Of a stretch of DNA of 42,303 bases, positions 7,217 through 15,812 are shown in pieces. The stretch spans positions 1-42,303 of the forward strand of contig JABDPJ010000059.1 of NCBI GenBank assembly GCA_013042835.1, written 5' to 3'. Each line of letters opens with the position of its first letter. Position 1 is the stretch's first letter. The position numbers and the translations under genes are program-made. The stretch is from Lysobacterales bacterium (GTDB lineage: Bacteria; Pseudomonadota; Gammaproteobacteria; Xanthomonadales; SZUA-36). The notes under the pieces were generated by a model. That model worked only from the letters and a program-made list of their open reading frames with translations. It did no database searches and was not told the DNA's origin.

Positions 7217-7975
7217 ATGGAATTGTTCCCCGTCCTGTTGATCGTGGTGTCCTCTCTGGTCATCGCTTTACTGATTTTCGTCGCGGTTAAACTGACACTT
7301 GCACACCTGTCAGAGCTTCGGGCAATCGGCAAGGACAGCGACACAGAGGCCGAGGCACCTGCACCTGCACCTGCTCCTGCTCCTGCTCCTGCTCCTGAAC
7401 CTGAACCTGCACCTGCCCCGCATCCCGAAACCATTGTGGAAAAATCGGATCTGGCCAATACGCTGCTGGCGGCAGAGAATATTATCGTGGTTCCGGGTTA
7501 TGGCGTGGCAGTTTCGCAAGCCCATTTCCAACTTGGAGCCTTGGCAAGGTCACTTGCAGACAAGGGGATCGAGGTCAGTTTTGCGATTCATCCCGCCGCC
7601 GGACGCATGCCCGGGCACATGAATATCCTGCTTGATGAAGCGGAGGTACCACATGCAGGGATATTTGACCTTGAAAGCATCAACCACCGCTTTCCCGCGT
7701 GTGACCTGGCGCTCATCGTTGGCGCCAATGACGTGGTTAATCCGGCGGCCCGCGAAGATACGGACAGCCCAAATTACGGCATGCCCGTCCTCGACGCTGA
7801 CACAGCCCGGCGAGTGTTTGTCTTGAAACGTGGCGACGGAAACGGTTATTCCGAAACCGACAACCCGCTATTTTCACGGGATAACGTCCGTATGGTTTAT
7901 GGCGATGCCAGGGATACCCTGCAGAACCTTCTCAATGAAGTGCAGACAGACCAGGATTTGCCCGCCAGGAACTGA
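7217..7975 (+). CDS. Single-helix-anchored PntB domain III (NADP-domain protein of a reduced transhydrogenase)
   Basis: 252 residues in three parts. A single hydrophobic helix (about 5-29, MELFPVLLIVV at the start) acts as an uncleaved anchor. An acidic and Ala/Pro-repeat linker follows (about 40-70). A complete transhydrogenase domain III (about 75-240) has [48 protein letters not shown] and VYGDA. The Lys-Arg pair for the NADP 2'-phosphate is kept. The channel helices that precede domain III in PntB are absent, and no separate gene encodes them nearby. GGGAGGG lies upstream of the ATG. Only 69 bases separate it from the domain-I gene, so the two probably form a complex. The natural arrangement mimics the isolated dI-dIII mixtures used to study uncoupled transhydrogenation. 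Confidence 0.88.
   Translation: MELFPVLLIVVSSLVIALLIFVAVKLTLAHLSELRAIGKDSDTEAEAPAPAPAPAPAPAPEPEPAPAPHPETIVEKSDLANTLLAAENIIVVPGYGVAVSQAHFQLGALARSLADKGIEVSFAIHPAAGRMPGHMNILLDEAEVPHAGIFDLESINHRFPACDLALIVGANDVVNPAAREDTDSPNYGMPVLDADTARRVFVLKRGDGNGYSETDNPLFSRDNVRMVYGDARDTLQNLLNEVQTDQDLPARN
7355..7414 (+). repeat. In-frame hexanucleotide tandem repeat encoding the Ala-Pro linker
   Basis: Ten consecutive 6-base units: GCACCT three times, GCTCCT four times, GAACCT twice and GCACCT once. They encode alternating Ala-Pro and Glu-Pro. Slippage would change linker length by two residues per unit without breaking frame. Long Ala-Pro tracts form stiff extended spacers, consistent with holding domain III away from the membrane. 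Confidence 0.9.
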
Positions 7976-8015
7976 AAAAATTGCTACCGGCAAATTGAAT
8001 TTTTTCCAAATTTAC

Positions 8016-8044
8016 TTGTCTTTAGTGTTGTAGTGGTGTATAAC
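8016..8044 (+). promoter_or_regulatory. Sigma-70-type promoter for the lipoprotein gene
   Basis: TTGTCT (8016-8021) and TATAAC (8039-8044) are separated by exactly 17 bases. The -10 is embedded in the inverted repeat GGTGT-ATA-ACACC (8035-8047), a possible operator. The gene start is 36 bases downstream of the -10. The AT-rich stretch upstream (about 7976-8014) fits a promoter region, and no terminator is evident after the preceding gene. Confidence 0.6.
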
Positions 8045-8079
8045 ACCTATACATAGTTCAAAGACAGGACATCAAGACC

Positions 8080-9783
8080 ATGAAAATTGCCCGAACCCTA
8101 GCACTCATTGTTGGCGCCACGCTCGTGGTTTCAGCCTGTAACAGGGATGCTGAAGAAGCACTCGTCAGTATCGAAGCGAATGCCAATCCGCTGCTTGCCC
8201 ATGTTCCGGCCGATACGACCTACGTTTTTGCAACCGTCGAACCGGTTCCCAAGGAAATTACCGATGTCTACATTTCACGCTTCCAACCGGTTCTGGACGT
8301 CATGTCGAAACAGGTCGACAAGTTCCGGGCGGATTATGAATCAGGTCAATTCGAGAACGACCATATGGCCCGGATCGCCAGTGCCGTTCTTGACGAACTT
8401 GGCGGCGAAGTGAGCGCGGAAAGCCTTGAGAAATTGGGCATCAGCCTGCAGGCCAACTCCGCCTTTTATGCCAACGGGGTCTTTCCGGTCATGAGGATAA
8501 GCCTTGCCGATACCGGCAAGCTTCGCGACGCCATTGCCCGGATTGAAACCAAGATGGGCTTTACACTACCTGAAAAAGAACTCAACGGCACCGGCTACTG
8601 GCATGTCTCCGAGAATGATACGCCGGTTGGTGTATACCTCGCCATCCTCGACCAGCAACTGGCCATGGCCGCATTCCCGGTCAGTGCCGAGGACAAATTG
8701 CTGCCGGCATTTCTTGGCCAGGAAATGCCCGCCACGAGCCTGGCGTCAACCAATGCACTGGCGATCATGAACAGCGCAAAGGGCTACACCGGATACGGTT
8801 CAGGCATCGTGGACCTGCAAAAACTGGCTAACGAAATGCTTGATGAAAACAGCGCGACGCGCGCATACATGGGTGCGGACCTGTCCATGCAGATGAAGTC
8901 TCTCGATCCGGTATGCGTTGCCGAGTTCCGCTCGATGATCGACAAGGCGCCGCGCATGACCATGGGCACCACCCATCTCACTGCCAATGAAATCGGCATG
9001 CGTTACGAACTGGAAATTGAGAACTCACTGGCAAGCGGACTCCTTGGTCTCGTATCCGATACACCGGCTGCCATTGAGGGAGACCAGCTGGTATCGGCAT
9101 CGCTCGCTGTCAGGGTTGGTAAACTGCGTAACTTCCTGCTGGAGAAGGCCAACGCCATGATGGCGGCGCCTTACCAGTGCGAGCAGTTGCAGAAACTCAA
9201 TCAGAATGCGGAGGAACTCGTCACGCAACTCAATATTCCCATGCCCCCAATGGTGAACAACTTGATGGGTGTGCGAATCAGCATGGATGAGTTCGATCCA
9301 AAAGCGGACATCGTCAAAGGCAAGGGGCTCGTGGCATTGCACGTAGACAAGCCCGAGATGTTTGTCGGTATGGCCAGCATGATGGTGCCGGGATTCGATC
9401 AACTGGACCTCGCCAATCAGACCGAACCCGTCAGGATTCCGGAAAGCATTCTTCGCATGGAAGGCCTGGAGGTCTTCGCGCTGATGGGTGACAGCGCAAT
9501 CGGCGCTTCCGTTGGTGAGGAAAATTCCGGCGGCCTGGAAGCATTCATGAATCTGAAGCAGCAAAATGACGGTACATTCCTGTCGGTTTCATATGACATG
9601 GCGAAACAAATGGAGATTGAGGCGGCAATGAAGGATACGCTGCAATTCAGCACCGAAACCGCCGCACATGAATATTCCGAAGCGGTTAAAGAAGCGTATA
9701 CCGCCATGCTTGGCCGCTCACGCGTCGACATGCGTTTCACCCCCAGCGGCCTGGTCATAGACAACAAGGTCACCTTCAAATAA
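8080..9783 (+). CDS. Large lipoprotein of unknown function
   Basis: 567 residues. The N-terminus is a lipoprotein signal: MKIARTLALIVGATLVVSAC, with the lipobox cysteine at residue 20 followed by Asn, not Asp, so outer-membrane delivery is expected. The rest is soluble, with long alternating alpha/beta stretches, no other membrane segment and few cysteines. It begins with a segment on 'Leu-Leu-Ala-His-Val-Pro-Ala-Asp-Thr' that resembles periplasmic DUF3352-type proteins only faintly. I do not recognise the family with confidence. The gene has its own promoter and ends at a strong terminator, so it is monocistronic, although it sits just after the reduced transhydrogenase pair. Confidence 0.8.
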   Translation: MKIARTLALIVGATLVVSACNRDAEEALVSIEANANPLLAHVPADTTYVFATVEPVPKEITDVYISRFQPVLDVMSKQVDKFRADYESGQFENDHMARIASAVLDELGGEVSAESLEKLGISLQANSAFYANGVFPVMRISLADTGKLRDAIARIETKMGFTLPEKELNGTGYWHVSENDTPVGVYLAILDQQLAMAAFPVSAEDKLLPAFLGQEMPATSLASTNALAIMNSAKGYTGYGSGIVDLQKLANEMLDENSATRAYMGADLSMQMKSLDPVCVAEFRSMIDKAPRMTMGTTHLTANEIGMRYELEIENSLASGLLGLVSDTPAAIEGDQLVSASLAVRVGKLRNFLLEKANAMMAAPYQCEQLQKLNQNAEELVTQLNIPMPPMVNNLMGVRISMDEFDPKADIVKGKGLVALHVDKPEMFVGMASMMVPGFDQLDLANQTEPVRIPESILRMEGLEVFALMGDSAIGASVGEENSGGLEAFMNLKQQNDGTFLSVSYDMAKQMEIEAAMKDTLQFSTETAAHEYSEAVKEAYTAMLGRSRVDMRFTPSGLVIDNKVTFK

Positions 9784-9800
9784 GCGTGTGAAAACAAAAA

Positions 9801-9823
9801 GGGCCGCAGGTGCGGCCCTTTTT
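9801..9823. terminator. Bidirectional intrinsic terminator
   Basis: GGGCCGCA (9801-9808) pairs with TGCGGCCC (9811-9818), followed by TTTTT. On the other strand the same hairpin is followed by TTTTTGTTTT. It therefore ends both the plus-strand lipoprotein gene and the convergent minus-strand hda-amn unit. Confidence 0.9.
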
Positions 9824-9829
9824 CTGCTC

Positions 9830-10603
9830 TCAGTACATAAAGTGTTTTATTTTCTCACCCTTGCGGCCGATCTCGGTCATGGCCTCGATGCCGATTTGCA
9901 GGTGCAGGTCTACCCAGTTGGCGGTGACCTTCCTGTCGGATTCCTCGGTTTTTACACCATCAGGCGTCACCGGCACGTCCGACACCAATAACAGGGCGCC
10001 GTGCGCAATCGCATTGGCGTGTCCGACGATGAACAAGGTCGCTGTTTCCATGTCGATGCCGATACAGGTCATCTCCTTGAGCCGCATGTGAAAATCCTCA
10101 TCGTGTTCCCAGACACGGCGGTTGGTCGTATAGATCACCCCGGTCCGGTAATCGACGCCATGTTCCAGAATCTTGTCTGAAACGAACTTGTGTAATTTAA
10201 ACGACGGCAAGGCCGGCACTTCGGGCGGAAAATAGTCATCACTGGTGCCCTCCCCGCGGATAGCGGCTATCGGCAAGATAAAATGGCCGAGTTCAGTGGA
10301 CTTTTTCAACCCGCCACACTTGCCCAGGAACAGGACGCCCTTTGGTGACACCGCCGTCAACAAATCCATAATCGTGGCGGCATTGCTTGAGCCAATGCCG
10401 TAGTTGATGATGGTCAAACCATCGGCGTTGGTGGAAGCCTGCATCGCGCGGTCTTCGCCATATATCTTGCTGTCGAATTTCTGCGCAAAACGCCGAACGT
10501 AGTCAACGAAATTGGTGACCAGGATGTATTCGCCGAACTCATCCAGCGGCATGCCCGTGTATCGTGGCAACCAGTTACGGGTAATCTGGGACTTTGTCAG
10601 CAT
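9830..10603 (-). CDS. Short AMP-nucleosidase-like protein (phosphorylase fold)
   Basis: 257 residues related to the catalytic part of AMP nucleosidase. Landmarks are the phosphorylase-superfamily stretch TIINYGIGSSNAATIMDLL, LFLGKCGGLK, the ADE-type RGEGTSDDYFPPEVP and CIGIDMETATLFIVGHAN, whose Met-Glu contacts ribose in this superfamily. The domain would cleave AMP to adenine and ribose-5-phosphate. E. coli Amn is about 480 residues with an extra N-terminal regulatory domain. This shorter form lacks it, so the ATP/phosphate control of Amn may not apply. The ATG at 10603 is preceded by AGGAGA and overlaps the hda stop by one base (TGATG), so translation is coupled. A GTG three bases upstream is a less likely start. 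Confidence 0.82.
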   Translation of the reverse strand: MLTKSQITRNWLPRYTGMPLDEFGEYILVTNFVDYVRRFAQKFDSKIYGEDRAMQASTNADGLTIINYGIGSSNAATIMDLLTAVSPKGVLFLGKCGGLKKSTELGHFILPIAAIRGEGTSDDYFPPEVPALPSFKLHKFVSDKILEHGVDYRTGVIYTTNRRVWEHDEDFHMRLKEMTCIGIDMETATLFIVGHANAIAHGALLLVSDVPVTPDGVKTEESDRKVTANWVDLHLQIGIEAMTEIGRKGEKIKHFMY

Positions 10604-11322
10604 CACTGTTTCTCCTGATCTGCACCGGCTGCCTTGAGAACTTCGCGCGCCAGTGGGATGGTTATTCTTCTTTTGTGGGTCAGCGCCGCATAGTGCAGGT
10701 TTTCAACGGTTTGCAACAGCGCTGTCATACTGCGGTCGTGGTGCTTGAGCAGGTAGGTTTGCACTTCTGCAGGCAGGTCGAAGCCAAGCGCTGCGCTGCG
10801 CTGATTGACAACCGCCAGCTTATCGTCATCCTCCAACGGCATAAGCGGCAACCGCAGTCCCCAGGCCAATCTCGATGCAAGGTCGGGCAAGCCAAGATGC
10901 AGGGCGGACAGCCGTAGCCGGCTGCTTACGAGCAGACGCCCGCCAGCTTCCCGAATGCGGTTGAAACAATGAAACAGGGCCTCTTCCCAGGCCTCCTGAC
11001 CGGCTATGACGTGCAAGTCATCCACGCAGACGAGATCGAGTTGCTCGAGGCCCTGCAAAGATGCGATCGCATCTTTTGGCAATCGTTTCAGGGCCAGGTA
11101 AAACGCCCGCCCCTGGCGCTCGCGCACCTCGTAACACAGGGCGTTGAGCAGGTGTGTCTTACCGCTGCCTGCGTCACCGTACAGAAACACATGCGAACCG
11201 GGTTCATCCGGCATATGTTTCAGTGCATCTACCACAGCGGAATTGGGCCCGCTTACAAAATCAGCAAAGCGGCTTTCGCGATGAGGCATCAACTGCAGGG
11301 GAATTTGTGGAGAAAACAACAT
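10603..11322 (-). CDS. hda: DnaA-inactivating protein Hda
   Basis: 239 residues from the ATG at 11322. An earlier in-frame start would add 28 residues reaching into the upstream gene and is rejected. The N-terminus carries QIPLQL, a sliding-clamp-binding motif at the place typical of Hda. Next come the AAA+ Walker A GDAGSGKTH, Walker B VCVDDLHV, sensor I SSR and an arginine-finger region DLASRLAWG. There is no DNA-binding domain IV, which distinguishes it from DnaA. Hda with the loaded clamp stimulates ATP hydrolysis by DnaA and so prevents re-initiation. It is in a minus-strand series with the PerM-like gene upstream and the amn-like gene downstream, the usual purM/DUF2066/perM/hda neighbourhood of gammaproteobacteria. 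Confidence 0.93.
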   Translation of the reverse strand: MLFSPQIPLQLMPHRESRFADFVSGPNSAVVDALKHMPDEPGSHVFLYGDAGSGKTHLLNALCYEVRERQGRAFYLALKRLPKDAIASLQGLEQLDLVCVDDLHVIAGQEAWEEALFHCFNRIREAGGRLLVSSRLRLSALHLGLPDLASRLAWGLRLPLMPLEDDDKLAVVNQRSAALGFDLPAEVQTYLLKHHDRSMTALLQTVENLHYAALTHKRRITIPLAREVLKAAGADQEKQ

Positions 11323-11329
11323 GGATATT

Positions 11330-12418
11330 TCAGGCTTCCGGCTTTTTCGATGCATTGTATAACGCACTTTCCCGGTACTTTCCATGTGCGTGCCGAACCA
11401 GCACATTCAGTGCTGCAGCTACCGGCAGAGCCAGCAAAACACCCAGAAAGCCAAACAGCTGTCCGCCTGCGAGCACTGCAAAAATGACGGCTACCGGATG
11501 CAGACCTATCTGGTCACCGACCAGCTTGGGCGTCAGGTACATGCCTTCGGCTGATTGGCCGACTGCAAAGACGACCAGCACAAGGAGCGGGTGAACGACA
11601 TCCTGGAACTGAAACACGGCGACGCCGACCGCCACCAGAACACCGACGATCGAACCCAGGTAGGGAACGATGCTGAGCAAGCCCGCGCCCATGCCGATCA
11701 GAACCCCGAACTCGAGCCCGAGCACAGACAGGCCGACCGAATAAATGACGCCAAGAGCGAACATGACCAGTAGTTGCCCGCGGAAAAATGCTGCCAGGAC
11801 TTCATCCACATCACTTGCCGTGCGGCTGACCTCATCTTCCAGGTTACGTGGCAACAAATCCCGAATTCCCCGAACCAGTAAATCCCAGTCCCGCATCAGG
11901 TAAAACGTGACCACAGGAATCAATATTAGGTTGGTCAGCACGGTCGCCACGGCGACGCCGCCCCTGGAAATGACATCCGCAACCTTGAAGGCCGCGGAAC
12001 TTATCTCACGCCAATAATCTTTCATTACCTGGGAGAATTGTGCGGAATCAAACCCTTTCAATTCAAACCCGGCCTTGTCAGCCAGCCAGGGCAAGGCGCT
12101 CGCTGAAAACCATTCGATCCATTCGGGAAAACGATGGACCAGCTGCCGCACCTGGTCGGTGAGCAGCGGGATTAAAATCAACAATACGATGCCCAGCAGC
12201 GCCAGCATCAGCACAAATACGATACTGACCGCCACGGTCCGGCCTATTTTCCAACGCCATATGGAAACCTTTTGCAGACGGTCAACCAGCGGGTCGCCGA
12301 AATAGGCCAACACGGCGGAAATGGCGAATGGCGTTATCACGGGTGCCAGCAAGTAGACGAGCCAACCGCCCGCAACCACAAAAGCCAAGACCAGCCAGGT
12401 GCGCGAATCGGAAGCCAT
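11330..12418 (-). CDS. AI-2E/PerM family membrane transporter
   Basis: 362 residues from the ATG at 12418, which AAGGAG precedes; the TTG 6 bases before it is unlikely. Several hydrophobic helices are seen: a pair at the N-terminus, one near 60-85, and a group in the second half with LGLEFGVLIGMGAGLLSIVPYLGSIVG and ending GFLGVLLALPVAAALNVLVRH. This is the AI-2E transporter (PerM/YdiK/TqsA) fold. Members export varied small compounds or act as Na+/H+ antiporters, and substrate cannot be read from sequence. The gene abuts hda with only 7 bases between stop and start, so they share a transcript. Confidence 0.88.
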   Translation of the reverse strand: MASDSRTWLVLAFVVAGGWLVYLLAPVITPFAISAVLAYFGDPLVDRLQKVSIWRWKIGRTVAVSIVFVLMLALLGIVLLILIPLLTDQVRQLVHRFPEWIEWFSASALPWLADKAGFELKGFDSAQFSQVMKDYWREISSAAFKVADVISRGGVAVATVLTNLILIPVVTFYLMRDWDLLVRGIRDLLPRNLEDEVSRTASDVDEVLAAFFRGQLLVMFALGVIYSVGLSVLGLEFGVLIGMGAGLLSIVPYLGSIVGVLVAVGVAVFQFQDVVHPLLVLVVFAVGQSAEGMYLTPKLVGDQIGLHPVAVIFAVLAGGQLFGFLGVLLALPVAAALNVLVRHAHGKYRESALYNASKKPEA

Positions 12419-12439
12419 CAGCAACTCCTTGGTTTAGCG

Positions 12440-13477
12440 TCAGGGAAGAAATTCATAATCATAGTTACTACCGGCTTTTGCAGGCAGAAGAACTGTGCCC
12501 CGGTCGAATGTTTCGGCAAGATAAGCTGCCGGCGCGTTGATTTCCAGGCGAAAGCGGATTTGCCCCGGCTCGGCGCCCAGCACTGACACGGCCGTTACCA
12601 GGCTCAGACCCTGCAGGTAGTCCAGGCAATCGACGTAATCATCGGAACTGTCCAGTTCACCGACGATGATCTCGACCATCCGCGACCCCTGTTCAGCCGC
12701 TGCAATGGTATTGGCCTCCGCGATCCGGTCAGCCATCCAATGCGTGCCTTGCGCCATTGCGAATAAAAATTCCCGGTCACTGTTGTTCCAGCTCAGTTTC
12801 TGTTTACCGCTGACAATATTCCAGCGCAGGGTCCACCGCGGGCCTTCACGGCGGGCGGCGACAATCGCCACGCCATCTGCAGGTGCGCCGCGCTCTACAA
12901 GGTAATCAGTAAAGCCGCCCCATACCAAACGCATATCGATTAGTTGGACCTCCTCCTCGTCCAATTCAGGCCAACTCACGGGCAAGCCTCGCAGCGAGGC
13001 AATATCTTCCAAGGACTGCCACGCGTATTCGAACTCGACCGGCTTCAACTGCCTGTTCTGCCCATCGTCGACAACCACCCACAGCTGCACGGCCGGCCGC
13101 TCCTGTTGCCACCGGGGTAACGCGAGTTGTTGCACAAGCCGGTCTACCTCGGGCTGCATAAACGACGCAATCAGCCGCAACTCCTTTTCAACAGCGCCGT
13201 CAGGTCCTACCCGCTCAAAGTTCGTGTAGCGGTATGACAGCAACATCCGGTTGGCGTTAACAAGGGCTTCATCCAGCACTGGCGTCAAGGGCAGATCCCG
13301 CCGACCGCTGAGCTTTTGCAAGACCTGGATGAGGGCATCGGGAACCGCCTGATTGCGATCCTCCTCGGCCTGGCTAAGAACGGCGACTTCGCCTGAATAG
13401 AGATCTGCCCCCGCTGCTGCTTCGGCGACCGAAAAATGCAGAGCAATCAATATTAGCAGTAAAAATTTTATCCGCAC
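12440..13477 (-). CDS. DUF2066 periplasmic protein
   Basis: 345 residues with a signal peptide (MRIKFLLLILIALHFSVAEA). The mature start ADLYSGEVAVLSQAEEDRNQAVPDALIQVLQKLSGR is the hallmark of DUF2066, a family without known function. The C-terminal half has alternating strands and the pair DDYVDCLDYLQGL, reminiscent of this family's repeat domain. The start codon is a GTG at 13477: an in-frame TGA lies two codons upstream, so no ATG is available, and the Shine-Dalgarno is weak. DUF2066 genes commonly sit between purM and hda in gammaproteobacteria, divergent from purM, as here. It is likely co-transcribed with the PerM-like gene 21 bases downstream. Confidence 0.85.
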   Translation of the reverse strand: MRIKFLLLILIALHFSVAEAAAGADLYSGEVAVLSQAEEDRNQAVPDALIQVLQKLSGRRDLPLTPVLDEALVNANRMLLSYRYTNFERVGPDGAVEKELRLIASFMQPEVDRLVQQLALPRWQQERPAVQLWVVVDDGQNRQLKPVEFEYAWQSLEDIASLRGLPVSWPELDEEEVQLIDMRLVWGGFTDYLVERGAPADGVAIVAARREGPRWTLRWNIVSGKQKLSWNNSDREFLFAMAQGTHWMADRIAEANTIAAAEQGSRMVEIIVGELDSSDDYVDCLDYLQGLSLVTAVSVLGAEPGQIRFRLEINAPAAYLAETFDRGTVLLPAKAGSNYDYEFLP

Positions 13478-13582
13478 AATTCAGGGCCTGTAAACGTAGA
13501 TCCACTTAAAAATAGGGTTTTTCAAAGCGCTAATAAGATAACATAGGACACTGCACGCAAGCATGAATTAACGGGATATCAA

Positions 13583-14641
13583 TTGAAAAGCAAAACGGAA
13601 AACACAGCCGGACTCAGTTACCTCGATGCCGGCGTGGATATCGATGCAGGTAACGAGTTGGTGGAAAGGATCAAGCCGGCGGTTAAGTCCACCAACCGAA
13701 GCGGTGTGATGACCGGCCTCGGCGGCTTTGGCGGCCTGTTTCAGCTCGACACCGACCGCTACAGGGAGCCTTTACTGGTTTCCGGCACCGACGGAGTCGG
13801 CACCAAGCTGCTGCTGGCCAGGCAACTCGGGCGCCATGACACGATTGGTATCGACCTGGTCGCGATGTGTGTCAATGACATCCTGACCTGTGGCGCAGAG
13901 CCGTTGTTCTTTCTGGATTACTACGCTACTGGCAAGCTCAAGATCGACGATGCACAAGCGGTTATTGAAGGCATAGCGGAGGGTTGCCGACAGGCCGGTT
14001 GTGCTTTGATCGGCGGGGAAACCGCTGAAATGCCCGGCATGTACGGGCAGGATGAATATGACCTGGCAGGCTTCACGGTGGGCGTGGTGGACCGGCCCCG
14101 CTTGATCAGTGGCGATGGAATCAAGGCAGGCCATGTTGTATTGGGGCTTGAATCATCCGGACCCCATTCCAACGGTTATTCGCTGATCCGTAAAGTGCTG
14201 GAACAATCCGGCGACAGCCCGGATATGCCGCTGGGTGAAAGCACACTCGGTGAAGCACTGCTGGCGCCTACCAGAATTTACGTCAAAACGTTATTGCCCT
14301 TGATTGAAAATCAACAGGTCGATGGCCTGGCCCACATTACCGGTGGGGGGATCAGTGAAAACATCGTCCGCGTGATACCCGCCGGACTCGGCCTGGAAAT
14401 AGACCTTTCGTCATGGCAATTACCGGCGGTTTTCAACTGGCTGCAAAGCCGTGGCGGCATCCAGGAAAAGGAAATGCTGCGCACCTTCAATTGCGGTATC
14501 GGCATGGTGGTGCTGGTAGATGAGAAATCGGCATCCGACATTCGCCGGGCATTGAATGCGACCGGTGAACCAGTCCATCAGCTGGGCCGCGTTGTCAGCC
14601 AGCGGGACGGTGAACCCCGGGTCAGCTATATTCGTTCATGA
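13583..14641 (+). CDS. purM: Phosphoribosylformylglycinamidine cyclo-ligase (AIR synthetase) PurM
   Basis: 352 residues of the PurM/ATP-grasp-like fold: [62 protein letters not shown] and [11 protein letters not shown]. It converts FGAM and ATP to AIR in step five of purine synthesis in the cytoplasm. The start is a TTG at 13583 with GGGAT ahead; no in-frame ATG exists upstream, and E. coli PurM aligns from this point. purN overlaps the end by four bases. The 105-base divergent gap to the DUF2066 gene contains AT-rich stretches but no clear PurR box. Confidence 0.97.
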   Translation: MKSKTENTAGLSYLDAGVDIDAGNELVERIKPAVKSTNRSGVMTGLGGFGGLFQLDTDRYREPLLVSGTDGVGTKLLLARQLGRHDTIGIDLVAMCVNDILTCGAEPLFFLDYYATGKLKIDDAQAVIEGIAEGCRQAGCALIGGETAEMPGMYGQDEYDLAGFTVGVVDRPRLISGDGIKAGHVVLGLESSGPHSNGYSLIRKVLEQSGDSPDMPLGESTLGEALLAPTRIYVKTLLPLIENQQVDGLAHITGGGISENIVRVIPAGLGLEIDLSSWQLPAVFNWLQSRGGIQEKEMLRTFNCGIGMVVLVDEKSASDIRRALNATGEPVHQLGRVVSQRDGEPRVSYIRS

Positions 14642-15300
14642 AAAACGCTCCACTCAAGGCAGCTGTCCTCATCTCCGGCACGGGCAGCAACCTGAAAGCG
14701 CTGATTGATGCCATCGGACGTGGACAACTGAATCTCGACATCGTCCAGGTGGTTTCAAACCGTCCCGAAGCCGCGGGGCTCGGCCATGCCCGGGCCGCCG
14801 CCATCCCTTTCAGCGTTATTGACCATACCGATTATCCTGACCGGCAGGCCCACGATGCCGCGGTCGCGGATGTACTGCAGCGGGCCGGGGCCGAACTCGT
14901 CGTCCTGGCGGGTTATATGCGCATCCTGGGCGAGGAGTTTGCCAATAAGTTTGCCGGTCGCATGATCAATTTACACCCTTCCCTGCTGCCCTTGTATAAG
15001 GGTCTGGATACCTATGACCGCGCCCTGGATGCCGGTGATACCGAGACAGGGGCAAGTATCCATTTTGTAACGGCCGGGCTTGATTCCGGCCCGGTTATCA
15101 CGCAAATCAGGATACCCATCCTGCAGGGTGACGACGCGGCAACACTCAAAGCCAGGCTGGGGCCGCTGGAGCACGAGTTGCTGGTGGCGACAGTCAGATT
15201 GTTCTGTGAGCGAAAAATCCATTGTACTGACAGCGTAGTTTCATTTGATGGCAAGGAGATAGAGCAGCCCTTGCAGTTGAAACCGGGCGGATCGTTCTGA
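14638..15300 (+). CDS. purN: Phosphoribosylglycinamide formyltransferase PurN
   Basis: 220 residues (E. coli 212). Features include the substrate loop [14 protein letters not shown], the catalytic [12 protein letters not shown] with the active-site His and Asn, the following [17 protein letters not shown], and the Asp of 'LD'. It uses 10-formyltetrahydrofolate to formylate GAR, step three of purine synthesis. It is in the classic purMN arrangement with a 4-base ATGA overlap and hence coupled translation. The stop is followed by a 62-base convergent gap to the BolA-family gene in which no clean terminator hairpin was seen. Confidence 0.96.
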   Translation: MKNAPLKAAVLISGTGSNLKALIDAIGRGQLNLDIVQVVSNRPEAAGLGHARAAAIPFSVIDHTDYPDRQAHDAAVADVLQRAGAELVVLAGYMRILGEEFANKFAGRMINLHPSLLPLYKGLDTYDRALDAGDTETGASIHFVTAGLDSGPVITQIRIPILQGDDAATLKARLGPLEHELLVATVRLFCERKIHCTDSVVSFDGKEIEQPLQLKPGGSF

Positions 15301-15362
15301 CACCGGCCGGCGACCCGGCAGACTGGTTAACCGGGCGCGGCCTTGACTGAAAGTGTAGTTGG

Positions 15363-15584
15363 TTATTCCGGTAGTTCAGTGCGTAAGCCTAGTGCGTGAA
15401 TTTCATTCCCCATCAATTCACCCAGGGTGGCATAAACCATCCGGTGTCGCGCCAGCGTGGACTTACCCGCGAATTCGGCCGTGCGCACCACGGCTTCGAA
15501 GTGCACGCCGTCATCGCCGGTCACGGTGACCTCCGCACCGGGCAAACCCTTACGTATCATTTGCGCTATTGTTGTGCTATCCAT
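15363..15584 (-). CDS. ibaG: BolA-family protein IbaG
   Basis: 73 residues, matching the small IbaG/YrbA type more than full BolA. It has GDDGVHFEAVVRTAEFAGKS (23-42), RHRMVYATLGELM and the invariant-His segment EIHALGLRTE with H63. H28 in VHFE is the second expected ligand-type residue. Such proteins bind [2Fe-2S] clusters with monothiol glutaredoxins and influence Fe-S delivery and acid tolerance. In E. coli the gene is in the mla-murA region next to the yrbG-kds-lpt genes. Here it lies beside yrbG too, but without mla or murA in the window. It is convergent with purN. Confidence 0.88.
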   Translation of the reverse strand: MDSTTIAQMIRKGLPGAEVTVTGDDGVHFEAVVRTAEFAGKSTLARHRMVYATLGELMGNEIHALGLRTELPE

Positions 15585-15812
15585 AAACTATCGTGCTCCG
15601 TTACCGGGCAATCCTTCAAATAATTGAATCATTGAGCCGGGAGATAAACTAACATACATGAACCGCATAACCGGTGAGGCAAACGGATTTGACCTTTCAG
15701 AGACACTTATCATAATGGATTCCAATGCCATTAAAAACTCCCCATCCGTGAGGAATTTTCCGTTGATCAGCGCACGTCTTCGCGTACGCAGTCACCGGAA
15801 CTCAAGTCTCGC

